Positions 51,647 to 59,918 of a stretch of 64,000 nt of DNA are shown here, one piece after another. Location of the stretch: the NCBI GenBank assembly GCA_035967665.1, contig JAYWLB010000125.1, forward strand, positions 1-64,000, read 5' to 3'. Position 1 is the first letter of the stretch. Each line of letters begins with the position of its first letter. The translations under genes were made by a program, and so were the position numbers. The notes beneath the pieces are model-generated. The model had not been told where the DNA came from, made no database searches, and was given only the letters and a program-made list of their open reading frames with translations. The DNA comes from Arctic95D-9 sp035967665 (GTDB taxonomy: Bacteria; Verrucomicrobiota; Verrucomicrobiia; Verrucomicrobiales; DEV007).

Positions 51647-52729
51647 ATGTCTATACCTCGTATTATTTGCCTGATAGGACTGTTCGCCATTCTGGTTTCC
51701 TCGGGGTGTGCGACACGGCTGGGTCCGGGATCGATTAAAAGCTCCCATCGTCCCTACAACGATTCGGTCATTGAAACTCTGAACGAACAGCTTTTGCTGA
51801 ACCTCGTGCGGCTGAAATACCGGGACAATCCGTATTTCATCGAGGTCAGCAGCATTACGGCTCAGCAATCCCTGGAGGGCACCTTCGCCGCGACGGGAAA
51901 TTTACCGACCCTTTCCTCGCGGTTGCAGGGGATCGGGATCGGAGGCGGGGGGACATACATTGACAACCCGACGATCACATTTCAGCCGCTTCAGGGAGAG
52001 GAATTCATTCAAAAGCTGATGGCACCGATTCCGATGGAGGCCATTCTGAAACTGACTCAGTCGGGGTGGAGCATAAACCGGGTTCTCAGGCTGACGGTTG
52101 AGCAGGCGAACCATCTGCACAACGCACCGACCGCTTCAGGCCCGACTCCGGATGAAGCGCCGGAGTTTCAGGAGTTCAAAAATGTTGCGATGCGTCTTCG
52201 CGATTTGCAGAAAACCCACGGGCTCGATGTCGTGCTCGACGGGGATGATGTCGCCATGGTGATTGATTCATCACGGATTTCCCAGTCAGAGGGCCTTGAG
52301 ATTCGAAAAATGTTCGGGTGTGCCTCCCGGGGAAGTAAAATAGAGCTGTCCACGAAACCGAAGAAGCACCGCGGTCCGGATGAACTTTATATTCAGCCAC
52401 GATCCATTATCGGAATGCTCTTCCTCCTCTCGCATAATATCAAGGTTCCGAATGCCCATGTCGACGAGGGACTCGTCACGGTGACGAGGAACGAAGACGG
52501 GTCGCCGTTTGACTGGGGGCAGGTGAGTGGAGACCTGCTTCAGGTGCACTCTTCCCCGTCGGTGCCTTTAAGCTCTTTCGTTAAAATCCGTTATCGCAAC
52601 ACCTGGTTCTACATCAAAGACAATGATCTCGAATCAAAGTCGACCTTCATGCTTTTGAATCAGCTCTACAACCTTCTCGCGGGGGATATTAAAAAAGCAG
52701 CGCCTGTCTTGACGATTCCGGTGGGGTGA
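51647..52729 (+). CDS. lipoprotein of unknown function
   Basis: A 360-residue lipoprotein: signal and lipobox SSGC (near 22), then NDSVIETLNEQLLLNLVRLKYRDNPYFIEVSSI (a conserved-looking block near 38-70), glycine-rich GIGIGGGGTYIDNPTITFQPLQGEEF, and a long mixed alpha/beta C-terminal part with LYIQPRSIIGMLFLLSHNI. I recognise it as a kind of exported protein seen in Planctomycetes and Verrucomicrobia but cannot name a family. ATG 51647. Followed by 50 bases and a compound palindromic repeat. Confidence 0.7.
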   Translation: MSIPRIICLIGLFAILVSSGCATRLGPGSIKSSHRPYNDSVIETLNEQLLLNLVRLKYRDNPYFIEVSSITAQQSLEGTFAATGNLPTLSSRLQGIGIGGGGTYIDNPTITFQPLQGEEFIQKLMAPIPMEAILKLTQSGWSINRVLRLTVEQANHLHNAPTASGPTPDEAPEFQEFKNVAMRLRDLQKTHGLDVVLDGDDVAMVIDSSRISQSEGLEIRKMFGCASRGSKIELSTKPKKHRGPDELYIQPRSIIGMLFLLSHNIKVPNAHVDEGLVTVTRNEDGSPFDWGQVSGDLLQVHSSPSVPLSSFVKIRYRNTWFYIKDNDLESKSTFMLLNQLYNLLAGDIKKAAPVLTIPVG

Positions 52730-52782
52730 TAGCATATCCGGGCTGGTTCGCGGGTATAGGCAATCGCAATTCCGTCGCATGG

Positions 52783-52934
52783 GGAATCAGCTTGATTCCT
52801 CTACCTCCGGGGCGCGTGAACGCACGGATAAAGTAGAGGAACGAAACTCGTTCCCCGGGGACTTAGGGCCTGGCTTCTGAATTTGGAATCAGTTTGATTC
52901 CTCTACCTCCGGGACGCGTGAACACACGGAAAAA
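52783..52934. repeat. compound palindromic repeat array, locus 1
   Basis: Half unit GGAATCAGCTTGATTCCTCTAC (52783-52804), a 28-base spacer, a full 74-base unit (52833-52906) and a second 28-base spacer (52907-52934). A full unit opens with GTAGAGGAACGA, closes with TTGATTCCTCTAC, and contains two small hairpins, GGAACGA/TCGTTCC and GGAATCA/TGATTCC, inside an outer GTAGAGG/CCTCTAC stem. The spacers share CTCCGGG.CGCGTGAAC.CACGG. Not a CRISPR: units and spacers are both repeated. Confidence 0.85.
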
Positions 52935-52983
52935 GTCGCATTGACCTCGACGGCTCGGTCGGATTTTGTGACGATTGTCAGGT

Positions 52984-54075
52984 ATGAAAATTGTCGTCTT
53001 TTGTTGCGCCGCGTTTTTTCCTTTGCTTGCCAGCGGAGAGCTTCAGGTGAAGCAATCACTACTCCTTGATGAGAATTTTCTTCCGGGACAATCATTGCTT
53101 TGGGCTCCTGCTTTTCAAAAGTGCTGGGATGAAACAGCTAAGGCGGTTGGGTGGGAAGACATACCACTCGAGCCGGAAACGAAGATTGTCAGGCAATTGA
53201 ACTCCTTTGAGTGGGACTATGAAGAAACTGTTCCCGGAAGATCTCATTTTGTGTTTGTTAGCGGGACGGGGGAGTCTTTCCGTGAGCAGGCAAACAAGCT
53301 GATCAAGCGCCATTTCGGAACAGCGGTGCCGCCGCTCGAAGCAGGATACTTTGATGCCTTGCTTCCTCCGGGGAATCAGTCGGGGCCAGTTGCGGAGATG
53401 ATTCTGCTATCAATTCTCAAGCACGATTTGGTTTTCGAAACCAGCTTTGAAGAGGAGCGGGACTCCCGGCTGTTTGTGTCACAATCGGGGGCGACTAAAG
53501 TAACGCCGTTTTTCGGATCATGGGGGGCGCATCGCAAGAAACTGCAAGGTGCAGCCACGATTTTGAATTATAATTCCGGGGCGAACGCGTTTACCGTTGC
53601 GTTTCAGGGAGCGTCCCCCGAAGAACTTCTGATTTTGGTGCAAGATGAGTCTCTGAAAACCATCAAGGATACCGTCGAGGTGACCCGTCGACTGCTTTTA
53701 CCGGAAGTCATGCAGACTTCGACCCCGCTTTCAATGACGGACACGCTTTTGATTCCCAAGGTGAAATTAGATTCGTTTGTGGATCTGGCCGGACAGTTGC
53801 GCGGTGTCGCGGAAGAAGGAGGAGTGAAGCTGTCGATCGCGCGAGCGGGACAGCGAATTCAGCTGAACCTTGATCAAAACGGCGCATCGATGGTGACGGC
53901 GGCATATGTCATTCCTCCTACCTTTCTCTCTACTTCCGGTGGGGGTGCCGGGAAGGCAAAGCAGGGACGCCGGCTTGTCTTTGATCGTCCTTTCCAATTG
54001 ATGCTGTGGCGTCGTGGAGCGGAGTGGCCGTTTTTATTTGCCCGTGTCGATCTGGACAGTTTGAGTTCACCGTAA
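52984..54075 (+). CDS. exported protein of unknown function
   Basis: A 363-residue protein with signal peptide to SGELQ. The mature part contains SLLLDENFLPGQSLLWAPAFQKCWDE near 24-48 and TKVTPFFGSWGAHRKKLQGAATILNY near 178-202, with no recognisable domain; the middle looks like a mixed alpha/beta fold. It is flanked on both sides by copies of the palindromic repeat (52783-52934 and 54095-54269). ATG 52984 is chosen because it begins the signal peptide; the TTG at 52975 is less likely. Confidence 0.6.
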   Translation: MKIVVFCCAAFFPLLASGELQVKQSLLLDENFLPGQSLLWAPAFQKCWDETAKAVGWEDIPLEPETKIVRQLNSFEWDYEETVPGRSHFVFVSGTGESFREQANKLIKRHFGTAVPPLEAGYFDALLPPGNQSGPVAEMILLSILKHDLVFETSFEEERDSRLFVSQSGATKVTPFFGSWGAHRKKLQGAATILNYNSGANAFTVAFQGASPEELLILVQDESLKTIKDTVEVTRRLLLPEVMQTSTPLSMTDTLLIPKVKLDSFVDLAGQLRGVAEEGGVKLSIARAGQRIQLNLDQNGASMVTAAYVIPPTFLSTSGGGAGKAKQGRRLVFDRPFQLMLWRRGAEWPFLFARVDLDSLSSP

Positions 54076-54094
54076 CGGTAATTACTTGCAGCAA

Positions 54095-54269
54095 GTAGAG
54101 GAACGAAACTCGTTCCCCGGGGACGCCGGGCTTGTCTTCCGAAATTGGAATCAGCTTGATTCCTCTACATACGAGACGCGTGAACGCACGGAAAAGGTAG
54201 AGGAACGAAACTCGTTTCCCAAGGTGCCGGACCTGTCTTCTGCGGTCGGAATCAGCTTGATTCCGCTAC
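54095..54269. repeat. compound palindromic repeat array, locus 2
   Basis: Two full units (54095-54168 and 54197-54269) separated by the same kind of 28-base spacer (54169-54196). The last unit has one extra T and GCTAC in place of TCTAC, and it overlaps the stop codon (TAG, 54268-54266) of the leftward gene at 54266. Same family as 52783-52934. Confidence 0.85.
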
Positions 54270-55471
54270 AGAGCGCGAAAGATGCGTTCGAGCGAGAGGA
54301 GTGAGTAGGCCGTGACGAGAGCGGGGTCGTCTTCCATCCAGCGATTTGAATCCTCGTTGATCCACGAGCCGTCGCTTTGCTGAGTGGCCATGATCTTGAG
54401 AGCGAGCTCCTTCTTCCAGTCGATCTCCTTCCCTTCGGTATCGACGAGTTTTTTCGTTCCCGTGATCACGAGTGCCTTGGACATGGTGTGGTAATAGTAG
54501 AATAGGCCCTGGGCGTCGAGTCCGGGATTTTCCTCAAGCGTGTAGTTCGCGCGGAGCCATTTCATGACCGCTTCGATACGCGGGTCGTCGCGGTCCATGT
54601 CGGCGTAGATGAAAGCGAGGAGGCCTGCATAGCTCATGCTTCCGTAGCTGCGAAGGGCTGTCTTTTCGCCGCGATCCGTTTGGACTTTTACTGTGTCTGA
54701 TTTGGTGCTCCCGGGAAAATAGACAAAGCCGCCTTTATCCTCCTCCTGCACCGTGGCCCACTCACCGAGGCGCTTGGCGGTGGCTTCGGTATTTTGTGTG
54801 GCGCTGATGAATTCAATCGCCGCATCCCAGTCGAGCTCGATTTCTTTGCTTTCATCGAACGGGGTGTCAGCGAGGACTTTCTTCGAGTAATAGATTGCCT
54901 CGAGCGCGAGGTGCGTGTTCGAAAGATCCGAGTGCGCGTAGCTGCCGCCGTAGCCGATCCCGCCGTCATAGAGGTTGTCGACTTCGCCGCGTTTATCGTG
55001 ATCCTGCTGCTGATTGATGAGAAGGCGTCGTGCTTTCGCAATGATGGGAAGGTGCTCTTCTTTCCCGGACTGCATCAGGGCCATCATCGACAGGGAGGTG
55101 TTGTAAGTGGCGAGTCCTTTTCCGTAAATGCCGCCGTCGGGTTTCGCGTTGCTGACGATGTATTCGTAGGCTTTTTCGACTTCGGGAGGGAGGCCGTCCT
55201 CCGGGTTCAGTGACGGGTCGCCGAGAATCGCGGAGACCGGCAAAGCGGTAAGTGCGGGCAGAGAGGTATCGCTCCAGGTGCCTTTTTCCTGATCCTGAGT
55301 CGACTTCAGATAGGCAACGCCTTTATCAATCGCCCGCTGAATTTCAAGCTTGAGAGAAACATTCGGACCGTCCTTGCCGGGGCTGATTCGATCCTGTGCC
55401 GAAACGGAGCCGGCAGCAACGAGAGAGGATGCGATGAATGGAAAGGCGAATAGAAGGGTGCGCTTTTTCAT
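54266..55471 (-). CDS. exported prenyltransferase/squalene-cyclase-repeat protein
   Basis: A 401-residue protein with signal peptide to VSAQD. It is built of helical hairpin repeats typical of squalene/oxidosqualene cyclases and prenyltransferase alpha-alpha barrels: AYLKSTQDQEKGTWSDTSLPALTAL near 55-80, YNTSLSMMALMQSGKE near 123, a GGIGYGGSYAHSDLSNTHLALEAI near 167 and QQSDGSWINEDSNRWMEDDPALVTAYSLLSL near the end. No DxDD cyclase motif, so enzyme activity is unlikely. Such proteins occur in planctomycete/verrucomicrobial exported clusters. ATG 55471; stop inside a palindromic repeat unit. Confidence 0.85.
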   Translation of the reverse strand: MKKRTLLFAFPFIASSLVAAGSVSAQDRISPGKDGPNVSLKLEIQRAIDKGVAYLKSTQDQEKGTWSDTSLPALTALPVSAILGDPSLNPEDGLPPEVEKAYEYIVSNAKPDGGIYGKGLATYNTSLSMMALMQSGKEEHLPIIAKARRLLINQQQDHDKRGEVDNLYDGGIGYGGSYAHSDLSNTHLALEAIYYSKKVLADTPFDESKEIELDWDAAIEFISATQNTEATAKRLGEWATVQEEDKGGFVYFPGSTKSDTVKVQTDRGEKTALRSYGSMSYAGLLAFIYADMDRDDPRIEAVMKWLRANYTLEENPGLDAQGLFYYYHTMSKALVITGTKKLVDTEGKEIDWKKELALKIMATQQSDGSWINEDSNRWMEDDPALVTAYSLLSLERIFRAL

Positions 55472-55510
55472 GAATAAAGGGGGTTGTTAGAGGGTATTGC
55501 AGAAAAGAGT

Positions 55511-56218
55511 TCAGTTTGTGACTTCAATTTCCCGGGGAGAGATGCGGAAGATGCCTTTTGTTCCGATTTCAGGAATCGCAGAGGTTCGGGCGCCCCATCG
55601 ATCGTCGAGATCAGCTCCGTCGCGGGTCATGTTGAAAAGGGAGAGGTGATCGAGGTAGATTGCGAGGATTGATCCCTCGGCCTCGGCCATGAAAGTGTCG
55701 CCCTCAAGAACCGAGCCGGTGTAGGTCCATCCGCCCGCCTCCATCGCTTCGGCATCCTCCCCGTCGATGATCAACTCATACGCAGGGATTTGAGTTGATG
55801 ATCCGTCCGGCTGGAATCCGAAAAAAACGGTGTCTCCCCGATCCTCTTTTTTGCCACCTTCTTTCTCGATAAGCTCGGGTGGGAGGAGCTTGTTGAATAC
55901 ATCGCCGTTGCCCGCTTTGTATTTCAGGAGTTTCATCGCGATTTGAATATCAAGAGGGGAGGCAGCAGTGGTGAGGACTGCCTCGTGCACCTTGCCGTTT
56001 TCATGGACAAGGACGTATTCGATCGGGCCTCCTTCACGCATATTCACGACAACAGGGATCGAGATTTCGCGTGATTTCGCGTCAAAGTCGACAAGACCGA
56101 TCCGGTAGCGGTTTTCCCCGATTTTCTTCACCCCGGGCCGGGGCGCTGCTTTCTCCTCTTCGCCCTGCAGGGGAAGGCAAATGATAGAGAAAAAGAGAAG
56201 GCAGAGCATCGATCGCAT
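55511..56218 (-). CDS. YdjY-domain exported protein
   Basis: A 235-residue protein with a signal peptide to QGEEE. The YdjY-type region has GPIEYVLVHENGKVHEAVLTTAASPLDIQIAMKLL (near 66-100), the family's most conserved block, followed by VNKLL and GDTVFFGFQPDG. Function unknown; YdjY proteins often accompany the squalene-cyclase-like protein encoded next door and may be surface or periplasmic. ATG 56218. Likely co-transcribed with 54266, 39 bases apart. Confidence 0.85.
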   Translation of the reverse strand: MRSMLCLLFFSIICLPLQGEEEKAAPRPGVKKIGENRYRIGLVDFDAKSREISIPVVVNMREGGPIEYVLVHENGKVHEAVLTTAASPLDIQIAMKLLKYKAGNGDVFNKLLPPELIEKEGGKKEDRGDTVFFGFQPDGSSTQIPAYELIIDGEDAEAMEAGGWTYTGSVLEGDTFMAEAEGSILAIYLDHLSLFNMTRDGADLDDRWGARTSAIPEIGTKGIFRISPREIEVTN

Positions 56219-56386
56219 CAGCGAAGTTACTCTGAGATTCAGACTCTGAAAAGCGTTCAGTGGCAGCGTATTGGCGGTAGCTTGCGATGATTGATGGCGG
56301 ATGGTGCTTGAGGATCATCGGGGTAACTGAAAAGCGGGACGAACTCTCGTTGCTTCCCATTCTTATCGGGACGAAGATTCCCCCGA

Positions 56387-57826
56387 ATGCGGAGTTTTCT
56401 CGTCATCGCTTTTTTCAGCCTCGTTGCACAGACTTTCGGGATTGCTCAAACGCACCCTGCCATTGTCACCGCGAAGTGTTCGATTTGTCACCCCGTGCCG
56501 CGCCCCACTTCCATGCCGGTCTACGCCTGGCCCCGCATCATGAACTCGATGCGTAAACTGATGGAGACCGCCGAGTTGGAGATTTCTCCCGCTGAATACG
56601 AATCGATTCTCAATTATTACGTGGATAGCAGTCCAGATCGGCTTCCTCTGGTTCCCGACGACTACGCCCCTGACATCCTCAAATTTAACAAATTCAGCGT
56701 TGGGAAAATTTCTCCCGAAGAACGCCCTCAGGTTACCAGTGTGAAGTTCTGCGATCTGAACGGAGACGGGATCGGGAATGAAGTGGTTGTGACCGATAAT
56801 GTGTTCGGGGCCGTCAGCGTCCTCACCTCAAACAGCGGTGCCTGGCTCGAGACTGAAATTGCTAAAATCCCCGCTCCGGTGAATTCGACCCCGTTTGATT
56901 ATGACGGAGACGGAGACATCGATCTCGCGATCTCGGCAATGGGATACATGCATCCGAATGACCAATTGATTGGCGAATTCCACCTCCTCGTCAATCGCGG
57001 TGACGGGACATTTGAGTCACGGAAGCTGCTCGAGAATCTGCCCCGCATCACCGATTGCGCGCCCGCCGATTTCGACGGGGACGGGGATATCGACTTCGTT
57101 CTCGCGATGTTTGGCTGGCGCTACACCGGAGCGGTTGGCTACCTCGAGCAGGTCGAAAAAGATCGCTTCGAGTTTTCCAGTATCATGGATATCAACGGGT
57201 GCATGAAGGTTATTCAGAATGACGCCAACGGGGATGAATTCCCGGATTTTGTCGCTCTCATGACCCAGCAGCACGAATCCATTGTTCAGTTCACCAACAA
57301 CGGGGACGGGACCTTTTCGAACCATTACATCGCCCGCGCCAATCATCCCGCCTTCGGGTCCTCGAGTATTTACCTGCACGATCTCGATGAAGATGGAGAC
57401 GAGGATATTCTCTACACCAATGGTGATATGATGGATGAGAATCCCGAACCCAAGCCCTACCACGGCGTTCGCTGGCTCGAAAATGACGGCACCGGTCAAT
57501 ACACTCTCCATCCTCTCGCCGGAATGCCGGGGTGCTACGACGCGAAGCCCATCGATATGGATGGGGACGGCGACCTCGATGTCGTCATATCAGCGCTCTA
57601 TTTTCAGTGGCAGGATCACGATTTTCCCACCCTCGCCTGGCTGGAGAACACCGGGGGGTTCAAAAAATTCATCCGGCGAAAAATTGCCTACGCCCCCACG
57701 AACCTCGCCAATATCGCCGTTGGAGACCTCGACGGGAACGGGAAGCCTGATATTTTAGGCGGTGGAATGCATGTCCCCGGGCCATTGGAACGCAAGGGGC
57801 GGCTCACGATGTGGCTGCAAAAGTAG
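56387..57826 (+). CDS. VCBS/FG-GAP repeat protein with CxxCH motif
   Basis: A 479-residue exported protein (signal to AQTHP). Residues 31-35 are CSICH, a haem-c attachment motif, followed by VPRPTSMPVYAWPRIMNSM with a conserved Met. The rest is a chain of FG-GAP/VCBS beta-propeller blades with Asp-rich calcium loops (DLNGDGIGNEVVV, DYDGDGDIDLAIS, DFDGDGDIDFVLA, DLDEDGDEDILYT, DMDGDGDLDVVIS, DLDGNGKPDILGG). Seen in verrucomicrobial and planctomycetal exported proteins; a cytochrome-like electron role is possible but unproven. ATG 56387. Confidence 0.85.
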   Translation: MRSFLVIAFFSLVAQTFGIAQTHPAIVTAKCSICHPVPRPTSMPVYAWPRIMNSMRKLMETAELEISPAEYESILNYYVDSSPDRLPLVPDDYAPDILKFNKFSVGKISPEERPQVTSVKFCDLNGDGIGNEVVVTDNVFGAVSVLTSNSGAWLETEIAKIPAPVNSTPFDYDGDGDIDLAISAMGYMHPNDQLIGEFHLLVNRGDGTFESRKLLENLPRITDCAPADFDGDGDIDFVLAMFGWRYTGAVGYLEQVEKDRFEFSSIMDINGCMKVIQNDANGDEFPDFVALMTQQHESIVQFTNNGDGTFSNHYIARANHPAFGSSSIYLHDLDEDGDEDILYTNGDMMDENPEPKPYHGVRWLENDGTGQYTLHPLAGMPGCYDAKPIDMDGDGDLDVVISALYFQWQDHDFPTLAWLENTGGFKKFIRRKIAYAPTNLANIAVGDLDGNGKPDILGGGMHVPGPLERKGRLTMWLQK

Positions 57827-57929
57827 GCTTTTTCGTGCGCCATGAAAAATTCCTCGAAGCGATTGCTTGCAGGAATGGAAAAGGCGGTTAAATTCCCGCT
57901 CGCTCAATTTCGAGCGAATCAAGAGAAAG

Positions 57930-58002
57930 GCCATTTTAGCTCAGTTGGTAGAGCAGCTGATTTGTAATCTGCAGGTCGTCGGTTCGAGTCCGACAAATGG
58001 CT
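57930..58002 (+). tRNA. tRNA-Thr (anticodon TGT)
   Basis: Cloverleaf: acceptor GCCATTT/AAATGGC with discriminator T, D-arm GCTC/GAGC, anticodon arm with loop TTTGTAA and anticodon TGT at 57962-57964, and T-arm CGGAC-type stem GTCGG/CCGAC with TTCGAGT loop. The anticodon stem reads GCTGA/TCTGC, so its middle pair is T-T instead of Watson-Crick; typical copies have TCAGC there. The CCA end is not encoded. The following DNA shows features of an inserted island. Confidence 0.93.
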
Positions 58003-58632
58003 CTCTTTCTCTACCAACGAGTTACAACTTCTGTGGCTCCGATCAATCGAGAGGTGTTGTAACACTTGTGTAACACTTACGAAGTCCTGAATATTTTTGG
58101 CAACACCAACAAGGCTGTAAAATGTCTTGAAGAAAAGTTGGAAATATTCCTGATCCTAGCCCGGTTGCTGCTTCTTCATCGATTGCCCAGCGAGGGAAAC
58201 ACTCAAAAGCAGTCTCGCACCGGACCTGATATGTGAAAAATTCCTGGAGTGTTCGTCACTGGTGGACCGCACTACTTCGGGGTAGTCTCAATAGGTTGTT
58301 TGTTGTTTATTATCAGTAGGTTACAAGACTATTCAACCTCGAATTTAATGGACAAGCAACTCAGCCACCTATTGAAATTATGGAATTTATGTCAGGTCAG
58401 CAAAATAACGCAGTAGTCCGCATCACTTTTGGGGTTCTGACACAAAAAGTGGGCACAGTTTGTGTCAACAGACCTATGGAATGCCTAATTTTCTGAATCA
58501 GCGTTCTACCCGTCTTCTCGGGTCATAAGACTCTCCTGGAAATAAGAGCCTTGCCTCTATGCCCTTCGAACAAGTTTCGAAAGATAGCTTTATAGCCCCT
58601 GGCATGTTTTGCCAGCGGGCACAGATCTCGAT
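58003..58632. other. non-coding region after tRNA-Thr with inverted and direct repeats
   Basis: No gene recognised in 630 bases. Noted structures: GTTACAAC (58021-58028) and GTTGTAAC (58056-58063), then a direct repeat GTAACACTT twice (about 58059-58078), and further on TGACACAAA/TTTGTGTCA (58438-58467) with a 12-base loop. Beside a tRNA gene these could be integrase arm sites or a former attachment region. A recombinase gene is not seen. Confidence 0.45.
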
Positions 58633-58887
58633 TCAGTTCCGCAATCCCTTCCTCACGACTTCTTCCGTGGGAAACAACGATACAACGCTCACCTTTAGCG
58701 TGGCGGCCAGCATGTAGAGTTCGGAGTCCGTAACCCGTCGCAAACCTGCCTCGATCTTGCTGACCGTTCCCCGATCAATATCCCACCCAATCAGTTGGCA
58801 TTTGGCCGCAAAGCCAGCTTGGCTCCATCCGTGCTGATTGCGGACGACCCTTACTTGCTCACCTACGACATTTTTACACTCCGGCAT
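58633..58887 (-). CDS. XRE-family regulator (short HTH protein)
   Basis: An 84-residue Cro/CI-type repressor: helix-turn-helix in VRVVRNQHGWSQAGFAAKCQ, and the recognition region near RGTVSKIEAGLRRVTDSELYMLAATL. Single domain with no effector part, as in phage-like or mobile-element repressors. It reads left and faces the GYF gene at 58965; two GCTCC-type palindromes lie between the starts and are its likely operators. ATG 58887. Confidence 0.88.
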   Translation of the reverse strand: MPECKNVVGEQVRVVRNQHGWSQAGFAAKCQLIGWDIDRGTVSKIEAGLRRVTDSELYMLAATLKVSVVSLFPTEEVVRKGLRN

Positions 58888-58888
58888 T

Positions 58889-58950
58889 GCTCCGATTTCG
58901 GAGCTTGAAGTTAGGGAGTTCGCTGGCTAGGATTGCTCCCATATTGGAGC
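58889..58950. promoter_or_regulatory. two operator-like palindromes in the XRE/GYF divergent region
   Basis: GCTCCGATTTCGGAGC (58889-58904) and GCTCCCATATTGGAGC (58935-58950) share GCTCC-N6-GGAGC and are 46 bases apart, centre to centre. The first lies one base upstream of the repressor start codon, the second 14 bases before the ATG of the GYF gene. They are the obvious sites for the XRE repressor, giving autoregulation and control of the GYF genes. Confidence 0.65.
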
Positions 58951-58964
58951 AGGTTTCAAAAAAA

Positions 58965-59897
58965 ATGAGGAATCAATTCTACTACGCTGACGAAAACTCC
59001 CAGCCTGTGGGGCCACTTTCGCTCGACGATATTCGTAAAATGGCCCGGGCCGGAGTGGTCCCGGCCGATGTGATGGTCTGCGAGGCGGGGGGTGAGAATT
59101 GGAGAAGCCTGAAAACATTCGACGAGGCAAATACTGCGGGCAAATCCCTCTTTTCATCTTTGCCCCAATTCACCGGGACGACCGATCCCGTCGAAATGAA
59201 TCGGCATCTGAAGCTCACCTTCACCGTCGCTATCGCCATATCGCTCGTGGCTTGTGGTTTGAACGCCGCCTCAAATCGGGCGGCTATAGACAGCGGTTCG
59301 TATTTTGATCCGAACAAAGCCCGGGAGAATTTTGTTCTACTGCTTTGGATCCTTTCGGGGGCAGCCCAACTCGCTCTGATCTACCAGCTGACCCGGGCAC
59401 TCCCAAAAACACTCCAATTTACCAGCCCGCTAAAAGCAGCCGGATTTTTCCTGATCCCGGTTTTCTCGATTTATTGGGTCTTCCGCTTGTTCTCCGGATT
59501 TGCGAAGTCAATCCAAACCTGGAGTAAGGAAATTGAACCCAAGGTATCAAAGCGCGTCGCATGGCTCACCCCATTTGCGATCATCGCCGCCATCTTCGTT
59601 TCTGTCTCTGAAATCCAAGCCTACTACAGTATTTTTACCGTAGCCGAAGACTCGGACATCCGAACCCTAAAGTCCGATTTCATTCTATCGGATCTAACCA
59701 ATGCCCTTGGGTTGGCCGCCTTTTTCCACTTCTCTCTATCGATCATCCATATCTTACGGGGCCTCCTTGATCCAGGGGACTATGAAAAGGAGGGCAACGA
59801 AGCGGAACAGCGAGGATTCTGGACGCTACGGGGCAGAGCATGGAATCCTTCATGGGCTTTTCTCTTCATCTTTGCAGCATTGATTCCATGGAAGTAG
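58965..59897 (+). CDS. GYF_2 domain membrane protein, copy 1
   Basis: A 310-residue protein. The N-terminal GYF_2 (DUF4339) domain (residues 1-50) has YYADENSQPVGPLSLDDIRKM and GGENWRSL. The remainder has about five hydrophobic helices (near 85-105, 125-145, 160-180, 210-230, 255-280) and a soluble tail. GYF_2 domains probably bind proline-rich peptides. First of three tandem GYF_2 genes with 21- and 14-base gaps, so one operon. ATG 58965 is chosen since the GYF_2 domain starts there; the open frame begins at 58887. Confidence 0.78.
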   Translation: MRNQFYYADENSQPVGPLSLDDIRKMARAGVVPADVMVCEAGGENWRSLKTFDEANTAGKSLFSSLPQFTGTTDPVEMNRHLKLTFTVAIAISLVACGLNAASNRAAIDSGSYFDPNKARENFVLLLWILSGAAQLALIYQLTRALPKTLQFTSPLKAAGFFLIPVFSIYWVFRLFSGFAKSIQTWSKEIEPKVSKRVAWLTPFAIIAAIFVSVSEIQAYYSIFTVAEDSDIRTLKSDFILSDLTNALGLAAFFHFSLSIIHILRGLLDPGDYEKEGNEAEQRGFWTLRGRAWNPSWAFLFIFAALIPWK

Positions 59898-59918
59898 TGC
59901 CGAACCCCGTTATCCGAA

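Noticed and set aside
52783..54269. CRISPR-like periodic array
   Set aside because: The parts between the palindromic units are themselves conserved, the units are long and multi-hairpin, and only two or three occur per locus. No cas genes are present.
58003..58632. Integrase gene next to the tRNA
   Set aside because: No tyrosine or serine recombinase sequence is readable in either strand of the region.
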